A stretch of 11,477 nucleotides of DNA from Betaproteobacteria bacterium (lineage in GTDB: Bacteria > Pseudomonadota > Gammaproteobacteria > Burkholderiales > Usitatibacteraceae): positions 1 through 11,477 of the forward strand of contig JAAOZZ010000253.1 of the NCBI GenBank assembly GCA_012274175.1. The letters run 5' to 3'. The translations under genes were made by a program, and so were the position numbers. The notes under the pieces were generated by a model. The model was not told where the DNA came from. It saw nothing but the letters and a program-made list of their open reading frames with translations, and did not search any database. This document shows, in pieces, positions 1-6,847 of this stretch (the first letter of the stretch is position 1; each line of letters opens with the position of its first letter).

Positions 1-1080
1 GGGCCGGAAGCCCGCGCGCTCGATGACCCGCGCCACCTTGCGGCGCAGCAGCGGAATATGGCGCGGGTCGGCGTGGTAGGCCGACGACGTGTACATGCCC
101 ACGAACCGGCGCTCCCCCGCCACCTTGCCCGCGCGGTCGAAGCGCTTCACGCCGATGTAGTCCAGGTAGCCGGGCCGGTGGACGCTGGCGCGCGCGTTGG
201 CCTTGGTGAGCACGAGCAGGCGCGGCTCGCGGGCCAGGGCCTTGAGGGAGGCGGGAAGCTCGCCGAAGCTGCGGGAGATTCCGCCCTGCCGCGGCTCGCG
301 CAGCACGCCCAACCCCGATTCCGGGACGATCCCGAGCTGGTCCTCGCCGTCGACGGCCGTGAGCTCGTAGTCCCGCGCTCCGATGAACGTGAAATGGTGG
401 TCCGAGGCCCACGCGAGGAATTCGCGCACCTCCGCGGTCTCCTCCCCGGCGAGGTAGGCCGGCGGCTCGGCGAGGAAGGCCACCAGCTCGTCCATCCTCG
501 AGCGCATCGCCTGCCAGTCCTCGAACGAGGCGCGCACGTCGGCCAGCACGGCGAGGATCCCCGCCGCGAGCTCCTTCAGCCGCGCGGGGTCGATCTCGCG
601 GTCGATCTCCACGTGGATCAGGGATTCCTGGCGCCCCTCTCCCGAGGCCGGGCCGAAGGAGCCGAGCGCGCCGTCCTTCGCGCGCTTCGTGGAATAGAGC
701 GGATGGTTGAAGAGGTGCAGCGTGTAGCCCTGGCGGTTCAGCTCCATCGTGACCGAGTCGACGAGGAACGGCATGTCGTCGTTCACGATCTCGATCACGG
801 TGTGGGGGCTCGACCAGCCATGGTCCCCGGCGCGGGGGTTGTACACCCGCAGCTTCGGGGTGCCGCTCGCGAACTGCCGGGCGAAGGCGAGGTGGGCCAT
901 GGCCGCGCCGTAGAGGTCCTCGGGGTCGCGCTGGGCGAGGTCCTCGGCGTCTACCAGCTCGTAGTAGTGGGCGATGAAGGCGCGCGCCTGCGCGGCGCCC
1001 TCGCCGGCGAGCCGCTGGTCGGCGATGCGCAGCACCGGCTCGAGCAGCGCCTGGGTCTGTTCGTGGCTGGGGAAATGCAT
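1..1080 (-). CDS. NAD-specific glutamate dehydrogenase, N-terminal part (cut by window edge)
   Basis: The minus strand reads open from the ATG at 1080 to the left edge, giving 360 residues with no stop. Stretches typical of the large (about 1,600-residue) bacterial NAD-glutamate dehydrogenase are visible: IEIVNDDMPFLVDSVTMEL near 96-114, HHFTFIGARDYEL near 228-240, LTKANARASVHRPGYLDYIG near 291-310, and RRFVGMYTSSAY followed by PRHIPLLRRKV near 324-349. These belong to the N-terminal regulatory (ACT-like) part; the catalytic domain would lie beyond the window. The family converts glutamate to 2-oxoglutarate, ammonium and NADH in the cytoplasm. The start is supported by an in-frame TAA nine codons upstream and no other start between, although no good Shine-Dalgarno sequence precedes it. 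It is divergent from the glutamate transporter gltIJKL, which suits a shared role in glutamate catabolism. Related genes are called gdhB in Pseudomonas. Family assignment is firm; the symbol is left open. Confidence 0.93.
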   Translation of the reverse strand, partial: MHFPSHEQTQALLEPVLRIADQRLAGEGAAQARAFIAHYYELVDAEDLAQRDPEDLYGAAMAHLAFARQFASGTPKLRVYNPRAGDHGWSSPHTVIEIVNDDMPFLVDSVTMELNRQGYTLHLFNHPLYSTKRAKDGALGSFGPASGEGRQESLIHVEIDREIDPARLKELAAGILAVLADVRASFEDWQAMRSRMDELVAFLAEPPAYLAGEETAEVREFLAWASDHHFTFIGARDYELTAVDGEDQLGIVPESGLGVLREPRQGGISRSFGELPASLKALAREPRLLVLTKANARASVHRPGYLDYIGVKRFDRAGKVAGERRFVGMYTSSAYHADPRHIPLLRRKVARVIERAGFRP

Positions 1081-1081
1081 G

Positions 1082-1116
1082 GGAGGACGGCGGGACGGAA
1101 ACCGTTATTGTCCTCC
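1082..1116. repeat. Nested inverted repeat in the divergent gdh/gltI region
   Basis: A perfect 7-bp inverted repeat, GGAGGAC at 1082-1088 and GTCCTCC at 1110-1116, encloses a smaller dyad, ACGG-AAA-CCGT at 1095-1105, with almost the same centre. The element starts 1 bp beyond the dehydrogenase start codon and overlaps the putative -35 box of gltI. It could be an operator shared by the two divergent genes, or a hairpin in the dehydrogenase mRNA leader whose right arm abuts the start codon. The symmetry is seen directly; the function is inferred. Confidence 0.4.
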
Positions 1117-1136
1117 AATCCGCCGACGGGTATCCT
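1108..1136 (+). promoter_or_regulatory. Candidate sigma-70 promoter for gltIJKL
   Basis: TTGTCC at 1108-1113 (4 of 6 matches to TTGACA) and TATCCT at 1131-1136 (4 of 6 to TATAAT) are separated by exactly 17 bp. Transcription would start near 1143, leaving a leader of about 77 nt before gltI. The leader contains a small possible hairpin, GCCGC-cgtaa-GCGGC at 1138-1152. The match is moderate and the sequence is GC-rich, so this is a candidate only. Confidence 0.4.
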
Positions 1137-1219
1137 AGCCGCCGTAAGCGGCCGCAGCATCCTCGCTCCCCCACCCATACGACGCCGCGAACACCATCTG
1201 CCCAAAAGGAGGTATCACC

Positions 1220-2140
1220 ATGCTTCGCCATATCCATGCCGCGCGCCTGCTCGCCGCCGGCGCCCTCGCGGCAACCTGCGCCCTCGCCGCCACTCCCGCG
1301 CTGGCCGAAGGCACCCTGGACAAGATCAAGTCCACCGGCGTCTTCACCATCGCCAACCGGGACGCTTCGATGCCGTTTTCCTACTACGACAACAACCAGA
1401 AGCCCATCGGATACGCGATGGACCTGTGCCACAAGGTCGTGGACGCGGTGAAGAAGGAGCTCAAGATGCCCAAGCTCGAGGTGAAGTACCAGCTGGTCAC
1501 CTCGGCCAACCGCATCCCGCTCATCGCCAACGGCACGGCGGACCTGGAGTGCGGCTCGACCACCAACAACCTCGAGCGCCAGCAGCAGGTCGACTTCAGC
1601 TACACGTACTTCGTGACCGGCAACCGCTGGATCTCGAAGAAGTCCGCGCACATCAAGACGCTGCAGGACCTCAAGGGCAAGATCGTCGTCTCGACGGCGG
1701 GCACGTCGAACATCAAGGAGATCACCGAGGTCAACAACAAGGAAAACCTCGGCATGAACATCATCTCCGCGAACGGCCACCCGGAAGCGTTCCAGATGGT
1801 GGAGACGGGCCGCGCGGTGGCGTTCGTGATGGACGACATCCTGCTCTACAGCCTGCAGGCCTCCTCGCGCAATCCGAAGGACTTCGAGATCAGCTCGGTG
1901 TCGCTGTCGGCGCAGCCCTACGGGATGATGATGCGCAAGAACGATCCCGCGTTCAAGAAGCTCGTGAACGACACGATCGCGAAGGTCTACAAATCGGGCG
2001 AAATCAACAAGCTCTACACCAAGTGGTTCGAGAAGCCGATTCCGCCCAAGGGCGTCGACCTCAAGGTGCCGATGAGCAAGGAGCTGAAGAAGGTCGTCGC
2101 GCACCCGACCGACTCGGGCGACGCGAAGGACTACGACTGA
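1220..2140 (+). CDS. gltI: Glutamate/aspartate ABC transporter, periplasmic substrate-binding protein
   Basis: This 306-residue protein binds glutamate and aspartate in the periplasm and delivers them to the GltJK permease. It has a signal peptide (positive RHIHAAR start, alanine-rich core, likely cleavage after ATPALA at about residue 29) followed by a family-3 bacterial solute-binding domain. Stretches resembling E. coli GltI include FSYYDNNQKPIGYAMD (53-68), ANRIPLIANGTADLECGSTT (95-114), the RAVAFVMDD segment (about 194-202) and the C-terminal KWFEKPIPPKGVDL. Length is normal for the family. The ATG at 1220 follows an excellent Shine-Dalgarno, AAAAGGAGG at 1204-1212, with 7 nt spacing. 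It is first in the gltIJKL operon and is followed at once by a strong hairpin that may keep its mRNA more abundant than the permease part. Function is confident; exact ligand preference is inferred from similarity. Confidence 0.95.
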   Translation: MLRHIHAARLLAAGALAATCALAATPALAEGTLDKIKSTGVFTIANRDASMPFSYYDNNQKPIGYAMDLCHKVVDAVKKELKMPKLEVKYQLVTSANRIPLIANGTADLECGSTTNNLERQQQVDFSYTYFVTGNRWISKKSAHIKTLQDLKGKIVVSTAGTSNIKEITEVNNKENLGMNIISANGHPEAFQMVETGRAVAFVMDDILLYSLQASSRNPKDFEISSVSLSAQPYGMMMRKNDPAFKKLVNDTIAKVYKSGEINKLYTKWFEKPIPPKGVDLKVPMSKELKKVVAHPTDSGDAKDYD

Positions 2141-2151
2141 CCGTCGCGCGT

Positions 2152-2180
2152 GAGACGGGGGACCGCGGGTCCCCCGTTTC
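2152..2180 (+). terminator. Strong hairpin between gltI and gltJ (attenuator or mRNA-stabilising stem)
   Basis: Starting 12 nt after the gltI stop, 2155-2164 (ACGGGGGACC) pairs perfectly with 2168-2177 (GGTCCCCCGT) across a GCG loop. With one G-U wobble the stem extends to 13 bp (2152-2164 with 2168-2180). The following sequence, CATTTTCCCC, has only a short broken T run. The stem is very stable but not a textbook intrinsic terminator. Partial termination, or protection of the upstream gltI message from 3' decay, would raise binding protein relative to permease, as seen in other binding-protein transporter operons. The role is inferred. Confidence 0.6.
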
Positions 2181-2201
2181 CATTTTCCCCGGCGAGGCCG
2201 C

Positions 2202-2960
2202 GTGAGCTACCACTGGAACTGGGGCATCCTGCTCGCGCAGGAGCCGGGCGGCACCGGAACCTACCTGCATTACCTCATCGTCGGGCTCGGCTGGACGCTC
2301 GCCACGGCGCTTGCCGCGTGGGTGATCGCCCTCGTGCTGGGCAGCTTCATCGGCACCCTGCGCACCACCGGCAATCGCTGGATCGTGCGGCTGGGCAACG
2401 GCTACGTCGAGCTCTTCCGCAACATCCCGCTGCTGGTGCAGATGTTCCTGTGGTACTTCGTCGTGCCGGAGCTGCTGCCGGTGCGGCTCGGGGACGCCAT
2501 CAAGCAGATGCCCCCGCCCTGGGGCTCGTACGTTCCCGCGGTGCTCTGCCTCGCGCTCTACACGTCGGTGCGCGTGGCCGAGCAGGTGAAGGCCGGCATC
2601 CAGTCGCTGCCCCGCGGCCAGACGTTCGCGGGCACCGCCATGGGGCTCACGCAGCTCCAGGCCTACCGCTACGTGATCCTGCCGCAGGCCTTCCGCATCA
2701 TCCTGCCGCCGCTCACCTCGGAGTTCATGAACATCATCAAGAACTCCTCGGTCGCGCTCACCATCGGGCTCATGGAGCTCACCGGGCGCGCGCGTGCCAT
2801 GCAGGAATTCAGCTTCCAGGTCTTCGAGGCATTCGCCGCGGCCACCGTGATCTACATCCTCACGACCCTCGTCGTGGTGCTCGGCATGCGCTGGCTCGAG
2901 CGCGCGGTCCGGGTGCCCGGGCTCATCGCGGCGAGCGGCGCTGCGCAGGCGGCGCACTGA
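2202..2960 (+). CDS. gltJ: Glutamate/aspartate ABC transporter permease
   Basis: This 252-residue inner-membrane protein is one half of the heterodimeric GltJK channel. Hydrophobic segments lie near residues 22-50, 75-95, 110-125, 165-190 and 208-228. The cytoplasmic EAA loop that contacts the ATPase is clear at about 127-165 ([20 protein letters not shown] followed by [19 protein letters not shown]). [11 protein letters not shown] near 70-80 is typical of the His/Glu/Gln permease family. Length is close to E. coli GltJ (about 246). The start is a GTG at 2202, with GGCGAGG at 2191-2197 as a short-spaced Shine-Dalgarno; no better in-frame ATG exists before the first membrane segment. It lies 61 bp after gltI, beyond a strong hairpin, and its stop is directly followed by the gltK ATG. 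Confidence 0.93.
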   Translation: MSYHWNWGILLAQEPGGTGTYLHYLIVGLGWTLATALAAWVIALVLGSFIGTLRTTGNRWIVRLGNGYVELFRNIPLLVQMFLWYFVVPELLPVRLGDAIKQMPPPWGSYVPAVLCLALYTSVRVAEQVKAGIQSLPRGQTFAGTAMGLTQLQAYRYVILPQAFRIILPPLTSEFMNIIKNSSVALTIGLMELTGRARAMQEFSFQVFEAFAAATVIYILTTLVVVLGMRWLERAVRVPGLIAASGAAQAAH

Positions 2961-3650
2961 ATGGGCGGTTTCGACTGGGAGGTCATCCGCACCTCGCTGC
3001 CCTACCTCTTCAAGGTGGGCATGGTGTTCACGCTGACGCTCACCGTGCTCGCGATGGCCGGCGGCATCGTGTTCGGCACACTCCTCGCGATGATGCGCGT
3101 CTCGGGCTTGCGCTCCCTCGGGCTCCTCGCGGGCACGTACGTGAACCTGATGCGCTCCATCCCGCTCGTGCTCGTGATCTTCTGGTTCTTCTTCCTCGTG
3201 CCCTACATCGGCGCGTGGATCCTGCGCGAGCCGCGCCCGATTCCCGTGGGGACCTTCTACTCGGCGCTCATCACGTTCACGATGTTCGAAGCCGCGTACT
3301 ATTGCGAGATCATGCGCGCGGGCATCCAGTCGATCCCCCGCGGCCAGGTCTGGTCGGGCTTCGCGCTCGGCCTCGGCTACTGGCAGACAATGGGCCACAT
3401 CGTGCTGCCCCAGGCTTTCCGCAACATGCTGCCCGTGCTCCTCACCCAGACCATCATCCTCTTCCAGGACACCTCGCTCGTCTACGTGATCTCGGCCACC
3501 GATTTCCTCGGGGCGGCGTCGAAGATCGCCAACCGCGACTACCGCCTGGTCGAGATGTACTCGTTCGTAGCCGTGGTCTATTTCATCCTCTCCTTCGGCC
3601 TGTCGCTGCTCGTGCGGCGCCTGCAGGTCAGAATCGCGGTGGTGCGCTGA
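2961..3650 (+). CDS. gltK: Glutamate/aspartate ABC transporter permease
   Basis: This 229-residue inner-membrane protein is the second permease subunit and is expected to pair with GltJ. Hydrophobic stretches sit near residues 18-43, 54-85, 97-113, 150-175 and 198-218. [20 protein letters not shown] (61-80) and the EAA-type loop at about 116-153 ([20 protein letters not shown], then [19 protein letters not shown]) mark the polar amino acid permease family. Length matches E. coli GltK (about 224). The ATG immediately follows the gltJ TGA with no gap, and no strong Shine-Dalgarno is seen, so translation is probably coupled to gltJ. Its own stop overlaps the gltL start by one base (TGATG). Confidence 0.93.
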   Translation: MGGFDWEVIRTSLPYLFKVGMVFTLTLTVLAMAGGIVFGTLLAMMRVSGLRSLGLLAGTYVNLMRSIPLVLVIFWFFFLVPYIGAWILREPRPIPVGTFYSALITFTMFEAAYYCEIMRAGIQSIPRGQVWSGFALGLGYWQTMGHIVLPQAFRNMLPVLLTQTIILFQDTSLVYVISATDFLGAASKIANRDYRLVEMYSFVAVVYFILSFGLSLLVRRLQVRIAVVR

Positions 3651-4390
3651 TGCCCGATGCCATGATCTCGATCCGCAACCTCTCCAAGTGGTACGGCGCC
3701 TTCCAGGTGCTCACCGACTGCTCCACGCAGATCGCCAAGGGCGAGGTGGTGGTGGTCTGCGGGCCCTCCGGAAGCGGCAAGTCCACGCTCATCAAGTGCG
3801 TGAACGGGCTGGAAGCGTTCCAGAAGGGGGAGGTCGTCGTCGACGGCATCTCCGTGGGCGGTCCCAAGACCGACCTGCCGAAGCTGCGCTCGCGTGTGGG
3901 CATGGTCTTCCAGCACTTCGAGCTCTTTCCCCACATGAGCGTGATCCGCAACCTCACGCTCGCCCAGGAGAAGGTGCTCCACCGCTCGCCGAAGGACGCC
4001 AACGAGAAAGGCATGAAGCTCCTCGAGCGCGTGGGACTCGCCGCCCACAGCGGGAAGTTCCCGGCACAGCTCTCCGGGGGGCAGCAGCAGCGCGTGGCGA
4101 TCGCGCGCGCCCTCAGCATGGACCCCATCGCGATGCTCTTCGACGAGCCCACCTCCGCCCTCGATCCCGAGATGATCAACGAGGTGCTCGACGTGATGGT
4201 GGCCCTCGCGAAGGACGGCATGACGATGATGGTGGTCACCCACGAGATGGGTTTCGCCCGCAAGGTCGCCCACCGCGTGATCTTCATGGACCAGGGACAG
4301 ATCGTCGAGGATTGCTCCAAGGACGAATTCTTCGGCAAGCCCCGCAGCGAGCGGGCGCAGCTCTTCCTGTCGAAGATCCTGCAGCACTGA
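3650..4390 (+). CDS. gltL: Glutamate/aspartate ABC transporter ATP-binding protein
   Basis: This 246-residue cytoplasmic ATPase powers GltJK. All ABC motifs are present: Walker [10 protein letters not shown] at 38-46, Q-loop [13 protein letters not shown] with Gln88, signature [15 protein letters not shown] from 141, Walker [15 protein letters not shown] from 161, and H-loop His198 in [29 protein letters not shown] is typical of the polar amino acid transporter ATPases (GltL/GlnQ/HisP). The ATG overlaps the gltK stop by one base (TGATG), pointing to translational coupling. The same frame stays open far upstream, but that extension only shadows gltJ and gltK. It is the last operon gene and is followed by a large palindrome. 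Glutamate/aspartate specificity comes from the gltI neighbour rather than from this protein itself. Confidence 0.95.
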   Translation: MPDAMISIRNLSKWYGAFQVLTDCSTQIAKGEVVVVCGPSGSGKSTLIKCVNGLEAFQKGEVVVDGISVGGPKTDLPKLRSRVGMVFQHFELFPHMSVIRNLTLAQEKVLHRSPKDANEKGMKLLERVGLAAHSGKFPAQLSGGQQQRVAIARALSMDPIAMLFDEPTSALDPEMINEVLDVMVALAKDGMTMMVVTHEMGFARKVAHRVIFMDQGQIVEDCSKDEFFGKPRSERAQLFLSKILQH

Positions 4391-4408
4391 TGTGATCCGT
4401 TTCACAGC

Positions 4409-4436
4409 CCGGCGGGCCCGGATCCGGGCCCGCCGG
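4409..4436. terminator. 28-nt perfect palindrome after gltL, probable operon-end hairpin
   Basis: Positions 4409-4422 (CCGGCGGGCCCGGA) are the exact reverse complement of 4423-4436, centred on a BamHI-like GGATCC. In RNA this folds into an extremely stable GC stem (12 bp around a 4-nt loop), 18 nt after the gltL stop. There is no T-tract directly after it; a run of six T occurs only at 4477-4482. It may act as a U-poor terminator or as a block to 3' decay. Because of the symmetry it would form on either strand. Confidence 0.55.
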
Positions 4437-4499
4437 TCCCCCGGGCCATTTACCGGAAATCATTGACGAAACGGCATTTTTTCGGGAAACTCCCCCTTC

Positions 4500-5585
4500 A
4501 TGAATCGCCTTACGGCCATCGGCCTGGCTTCGCTCGTCGCCTACGGGCTGTTGATCGCGAGCAAGTACACGGGCGTCGTCTCCGCGGCGCGCGAGGATCC
4601 CGTGTCGCGTTCCACCGCCAGCGATGGCGTGCAGGCACCTTCCCTCGACGTGGCCGAGGTCGATCCGCAGCCCCGGAGCACCGCCATTTCGATGCCCGCC
4701 CCGATGTCCCGGCCCGAGCCCGCGCGCGCCTCGGCCGTGGCGATCGAATTCCGCACCTCCCGCGACCTGAAGGCATTCGCGGACGCCCTCGCCGCTCGCC
4801 GCAGCCAGCTCACCGCCGACGAGCGCTACCACCTGGCGAAGGCCCTCGAGGAGTGCCAGTTCGCCACCTCCCTCAACGAAGACCTGGTGGCCTACGGCGC
4901 GAAGCAGCGCCGCCAGTTCCTCGCGAGCCTGCCGGTGGGAGACCCGCTCAACGCCAAGCGCATCGCCGCGTATGAGGCGGTGGACAACACCCAGCGCTGC
5001 GCACGCTTCCAGGGCACCAAGATCTCCCCGAAGGACGTCGAGGATCTGTTCCAGGAAGCCGCGCAGCAAGGCGATCCTCGCGCCCAGGCGCGCATCCTCG
5101 TGGCGGAGCTGAACAAGTCCCTCAACAACCAGCGCACCGAGACCGGCCAGAACGCGACCCAGCCTCGCGTGACCATGGACAACCTGTCGCAGCTGATCGG
5201 GCTGCTCGAGACCCGGGACCCCGAGGCGATGATCATCGTGGGCCAGTTCCTCGCGCAGTCCTCGGTGGCGAGCCAGTTGCGCATCGGCCCGAACGGCGAG
5301 GTGCCCGAGCCTTCGGCCTTCCTGGGGGCGTTCTCGCTCGTCGCGTGCGACCTCGGGCCCGACTGCACGTCGCTCAGTCGCGAGCCGCAGCTCGCGTGCG
5401 CCTATGGCGGCTATTGCAGCTCCTCCAGCTTCGAGGAGCTCTACCAGAACTTCCTCGCCTCTCCCTGGGCCTACTCCCAGGCCGTGCGCTATCGCGGCAT
5501 GATCCTCACCGCGATCAACACGCAGAACTGGTCGCTCATCGGACTGCAGCCGCCCGGCACCGAGAAGCAGCGCACTTCGCAGTAA
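4500..5585 (+). CDS. Membrane-anchored periplasmic protein of unknown function with six cysteines
   Basis: I do not recognise a named family for this 361-residue protein. An N-terminal hydrophobic helix (about residues 4-22) with no clear cleavage site suggests a signal anchor. Residues 30-80 are Pro/Ala/Ser-rich and probably a disordered linker. The rest looks helical and soluble. AAQQGDPRAQARILVAEL near 187-204 resembles a single Sel1/TPR-like helical repeat. Six cysteines are present (119, 167, 283, 289, 300, 306); the last four form two CX5C pairs, which fits disulfides in the periplasm. The ATG at 4500 opens directly into the hydrophobic segment; only a weak GGGAA precedes it. It is separated from gltL by a strong palindrome, so it is probably transcribed apart from the transporter. 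The DUF167 gene follows after 8 nt. Codon use resembles the neighbours, supporting a real gene. Confidence 0.85.
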   Translation: MNRLTAIGLASLVAYGLLIASKYTGVVSAAREDPVSRSTASDGVQAPSLDVAEVDPQPRSTAISMPAPMSRPEPARASAVAIEFRTSRDLKAFADALAARRSQLTADERYHLAKALEECQFATSLNEDLVAYGAKQRRQFLASLPVGDPLNAKRIAAYEAVDNTQRCARFQGTKISPKDVEDLFQEAAQQGDPRAQARILVAELNKSLNNQRTETGQNATQPRVTMDNLSQLIGLLETRDPEAMIIVGQFLAQSSVASQLRIGPNGEVPEPSAFLGAFSLVACDLGPDCTSLSREPQLACAYGGYCSSSSFEELYQNFLASPWAYSQAVRYRGMILTAINTQNWSLIGLQPPGTEKQRTSQ

Positions 5586-5593
5586 ATCCCCCG

Positions 5594-5893
5594 ATGGCCG
5601 CGTGGTACCGCCATTCGGCGGACGGCACGCTTTCGCTCCTGGTTCACGCGCAGCCGGGCGCCAAGCGCACGCAAGTGGCCGGGCTGCACGGCGAGGCGCT
5701 CCGGATCCGCGTGGCCGCCCCCGCCCTCGAAAATCGCGCCAACGAGACGCTCGCCGCGTACATCGCAAAGCGCTTAGGCGTCGCCCGGGGCGCCGTGACG
5801 CTCGCGAGCGGCGAGCGCTCGCGCGCCAAGCGCTTCGAGGTCCGCGGCGCGTGCGTCGATCCCGAGCTCCTCCTGGAGGACGCGCAGGATTGA
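5594..5893 (+). CDS. DUF167 (YggU-like) family protein
   Basis: This 99-residue protein matches the DUF167/YggU family in length and pattern: LLVHAQPGAKRTQVAGLHGE (15-34), LRIRVAAPALENRANETL (36-53), and the end signature of a Ser-Gly-Glu-x-Ser-Arg-x-Lys turn at 72-79 (SGERSRAK). The family is a small alpha/beta fold whose biochemical role is not established, although it often sits beside YggT-type membrane proteins; no such partner is present here. The ATG at 5594 lies 8 nt after the preceding stop and has no evident Shine-Dalgarno, so it is probably read by coupling from the upstream gene. Its stop lies 3 bp from the stop of the convergent deacetylase-family gene. The E. coli relative is yggU. 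Confidence 0.9.
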   Translation: MAAWYRHSADGTLSLLVHAQPGAKRTQVAGLHGEALRIRVAAPALENRANETLAAYIAKRLGVARGAVTLASGERSRAKRFEVRGACVDPELLLEDAQD

Positions 5894-5898
5894 ATCCT
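5886..5898. repeat. Short inverted repeat spanning both convergent stop codons
   Basis: AGGATT at 5886-5891 and AATCCT at 5893-5898 are perfect reverse complements around a single G. The element contains the TGA of the DUF167 gene and part of the minus-strand TAG (complement of 5897-5899). The stem could be only about 5 bp with a 3-nt loop and has no T-tract, so it is at best a weak two-way terminator and may be chance. Confidence 0.25.
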
Positions 5899-6817
5899 AG
5901 GCCGCCAGCGCCCTCACGTGCTCGACCACGCAGCGCCCGAGTGCCGTGGTGTTGTAGCCGCCTTCGAGCGTCGAGACGACGCGCCCTTGCGCGTGGCGCT
6001 CGGCCACGTCCACGAGCCACTCGGTGACCCACCGATAGTCCTCGTCGCCCAGCTGGACGTGGGCGAGCGGATCCTCGCGATGGGCATCGAATCCCGCGGA
6101 GACGAACACGAGCTGCGGACGGTGCGCCTCGAGCGCCGGCGTCCAATGGCGCTCGACGGCGGCGCGGAATCCACGCCCGTCGGTCATCGCCGGCAGCGGC
6201 ACGTTCACGATATGCTCGTTGCCCGAGTCCGCGCCCGAGTAGGGATAGTACGGGTGCTGGAACGTCGAGCAGAGCATCACGCGGGGATCGTCGTGGAAAG
6301 CGTCCTCGGTGCCGTTGCCGTGATGCACGTCGAAATCGAGCACCGCCACGCGCTCGAGCCCGTGGAACGCCATCGCGTGCGCCGCGCCGATCGCTACGTT
6401 GTTGAAGATGCAGAACCCCATGGGACGGGTACGCGTGGCGTGATGCCCCGGCGGGCGCACGGCGCAGAAGGCCCGGCGCGCCTCGCCCGACATCACCATG
6501 TCGGTGGCCGCCACCACGGCGCCGGCCGCACGCAGCGCGGCCGAGAGCGACTTCCCGTTCATCGACGTGTCCGGATCGAGGTAGGCGTAGCCCTGCGACG
6601 GCGAAGATGCGAACACGAGCTCCACGTGGTCGTGCCCGTGGACGCGCTCGATCGCTTCGCGCGTGGCCTCCGGCGCCTCGCGCGCGACGAGCTTCGAGGC
6701 GAGCCCGGAGGCCTCGAGCGCGGCGAGCACGGCCTTCAGGCGCTGCGGGGACTCGGGGTGGCCCGCGCCCATCTCGTGCAGCACGCAATCCGGGTGGGTC
6801 AGCAGCGCGGTCGCCAT
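5897..6817 (-). CDS. Histone deacetylase family zinc amidohydrolase
   Basis: This 306-residue enzyme belongs to the arginase/deacetylase fold (class II HDAC-like or acetylpolyamine amidohydrolase group) and should remove acetyl or similar acyl groups from an amine. The active site looks complete: His125-His126 in VRPPGHHA, zinc ligands Asp163 and His165 in LDFDVHHGNGTED, the third ligand Asp244 in SAGFDAHREDP, and the transition-state Tyr288 in LEGGYN. HPESPQRL near 20-27 is also typical. Length is normal for bacterial members. The natural substrate cannot be read from sequence; bacteria have no canonical histones, so acetylated polyamines, proteins or small molecules are possible. The ATG at 6817 lies 19 nt after the stop of a small secreted-protein gene on the same strand, suggesting co-transcription; the Shine-Dalgarno is weak. 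It converges on the DUF167 gene with a 3-bp gap. Confidence 0.94.
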   Translation of the reverse strand: MATALLTHPDCVLHEMGAGHPESPQRLKAVLAALEASGLASKLVAREAPEATREAIERVHGHDHVELVFASSPSQGYAYLDPDTSMNGKSLSAALRAAGAVVAATDMVMSGEARRAFCAVRPPGHHATRTRPMGFCIFNNVAIGAAHAMAFHGLERVAVLDFDVHHGNGTEDAFHDDPRVMLCSTFQHPYYPYSGADSGNEHIVNVPLPAMTDGRGFRAAVERHWTPALEAHRPQLVFVSAGFDAHREDPLAHVQLGDEDYRWVTEWLVDVAERHAQGRVVSTLEGGYNTTALGRCVVEHVRALAA

Positions 6818-6828
6818 GCCGCGATTCT

Positions 6829-6847
6829 AGAGCTTTCTAGAAGCTCT
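6829..6847 (-). repeat. Inverted repeat at the junction of the secreted-protein and deacetylase genes
   Basis: AGAGCTT at 6829-6835 and AAGCTCT at 6841-6847 form a perfect 7-bp dyad with a 5-nt centre (TCTAG). In the minus-strand mRNA the TAG stop of the secreted-protein gene falls in the loop region and the stem ends 11 nt before the deacetylase start. There is no U-tract, so termination is unlikely. It could modulate initiation of the downstream gene, or be incidental. Confidence 0.35.

Noticed and set aside
58..2205. Long plus-strand open frame opposite the dehydrogenase and across gltI
   Set aside because: It runs antisense to the NAD-GDH motifs and out of frame with gltI; its Arg/His/Gly-rich product has no recognisable domain, as expected from high-GC shadow frames.
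2061..3398. Minus-strand open frame opposite gltJ and gltK
   Set aside because: Rich in His, Arg, Glu and Asp with no domain; it mirrors the permease codons on the other strand.
4477..4482. Run of six T after gltL as the U-tract of an intrinsic terminator
   Set aside because: It lies 40 nt beyond the palindrome at 4409-4436, too far to act with that stem.
4463..4491. Possible promoter for the 4500 gene (TTGACG at 4463-4468)
   Set aside because: The -35 match is good, but the hexamer 17 bp later (GAAACT) matches only 3 of 6 and would start the RNA almost at the ATG.
4284..6788. Very long minus-strand open frame of about 834 codons
   Set aside because: It overlaps gltL, the orphan protein, DUF167 and the deacetylase gene, all with real family or signal-sequence evidence; composition is typical of a GC shadow.
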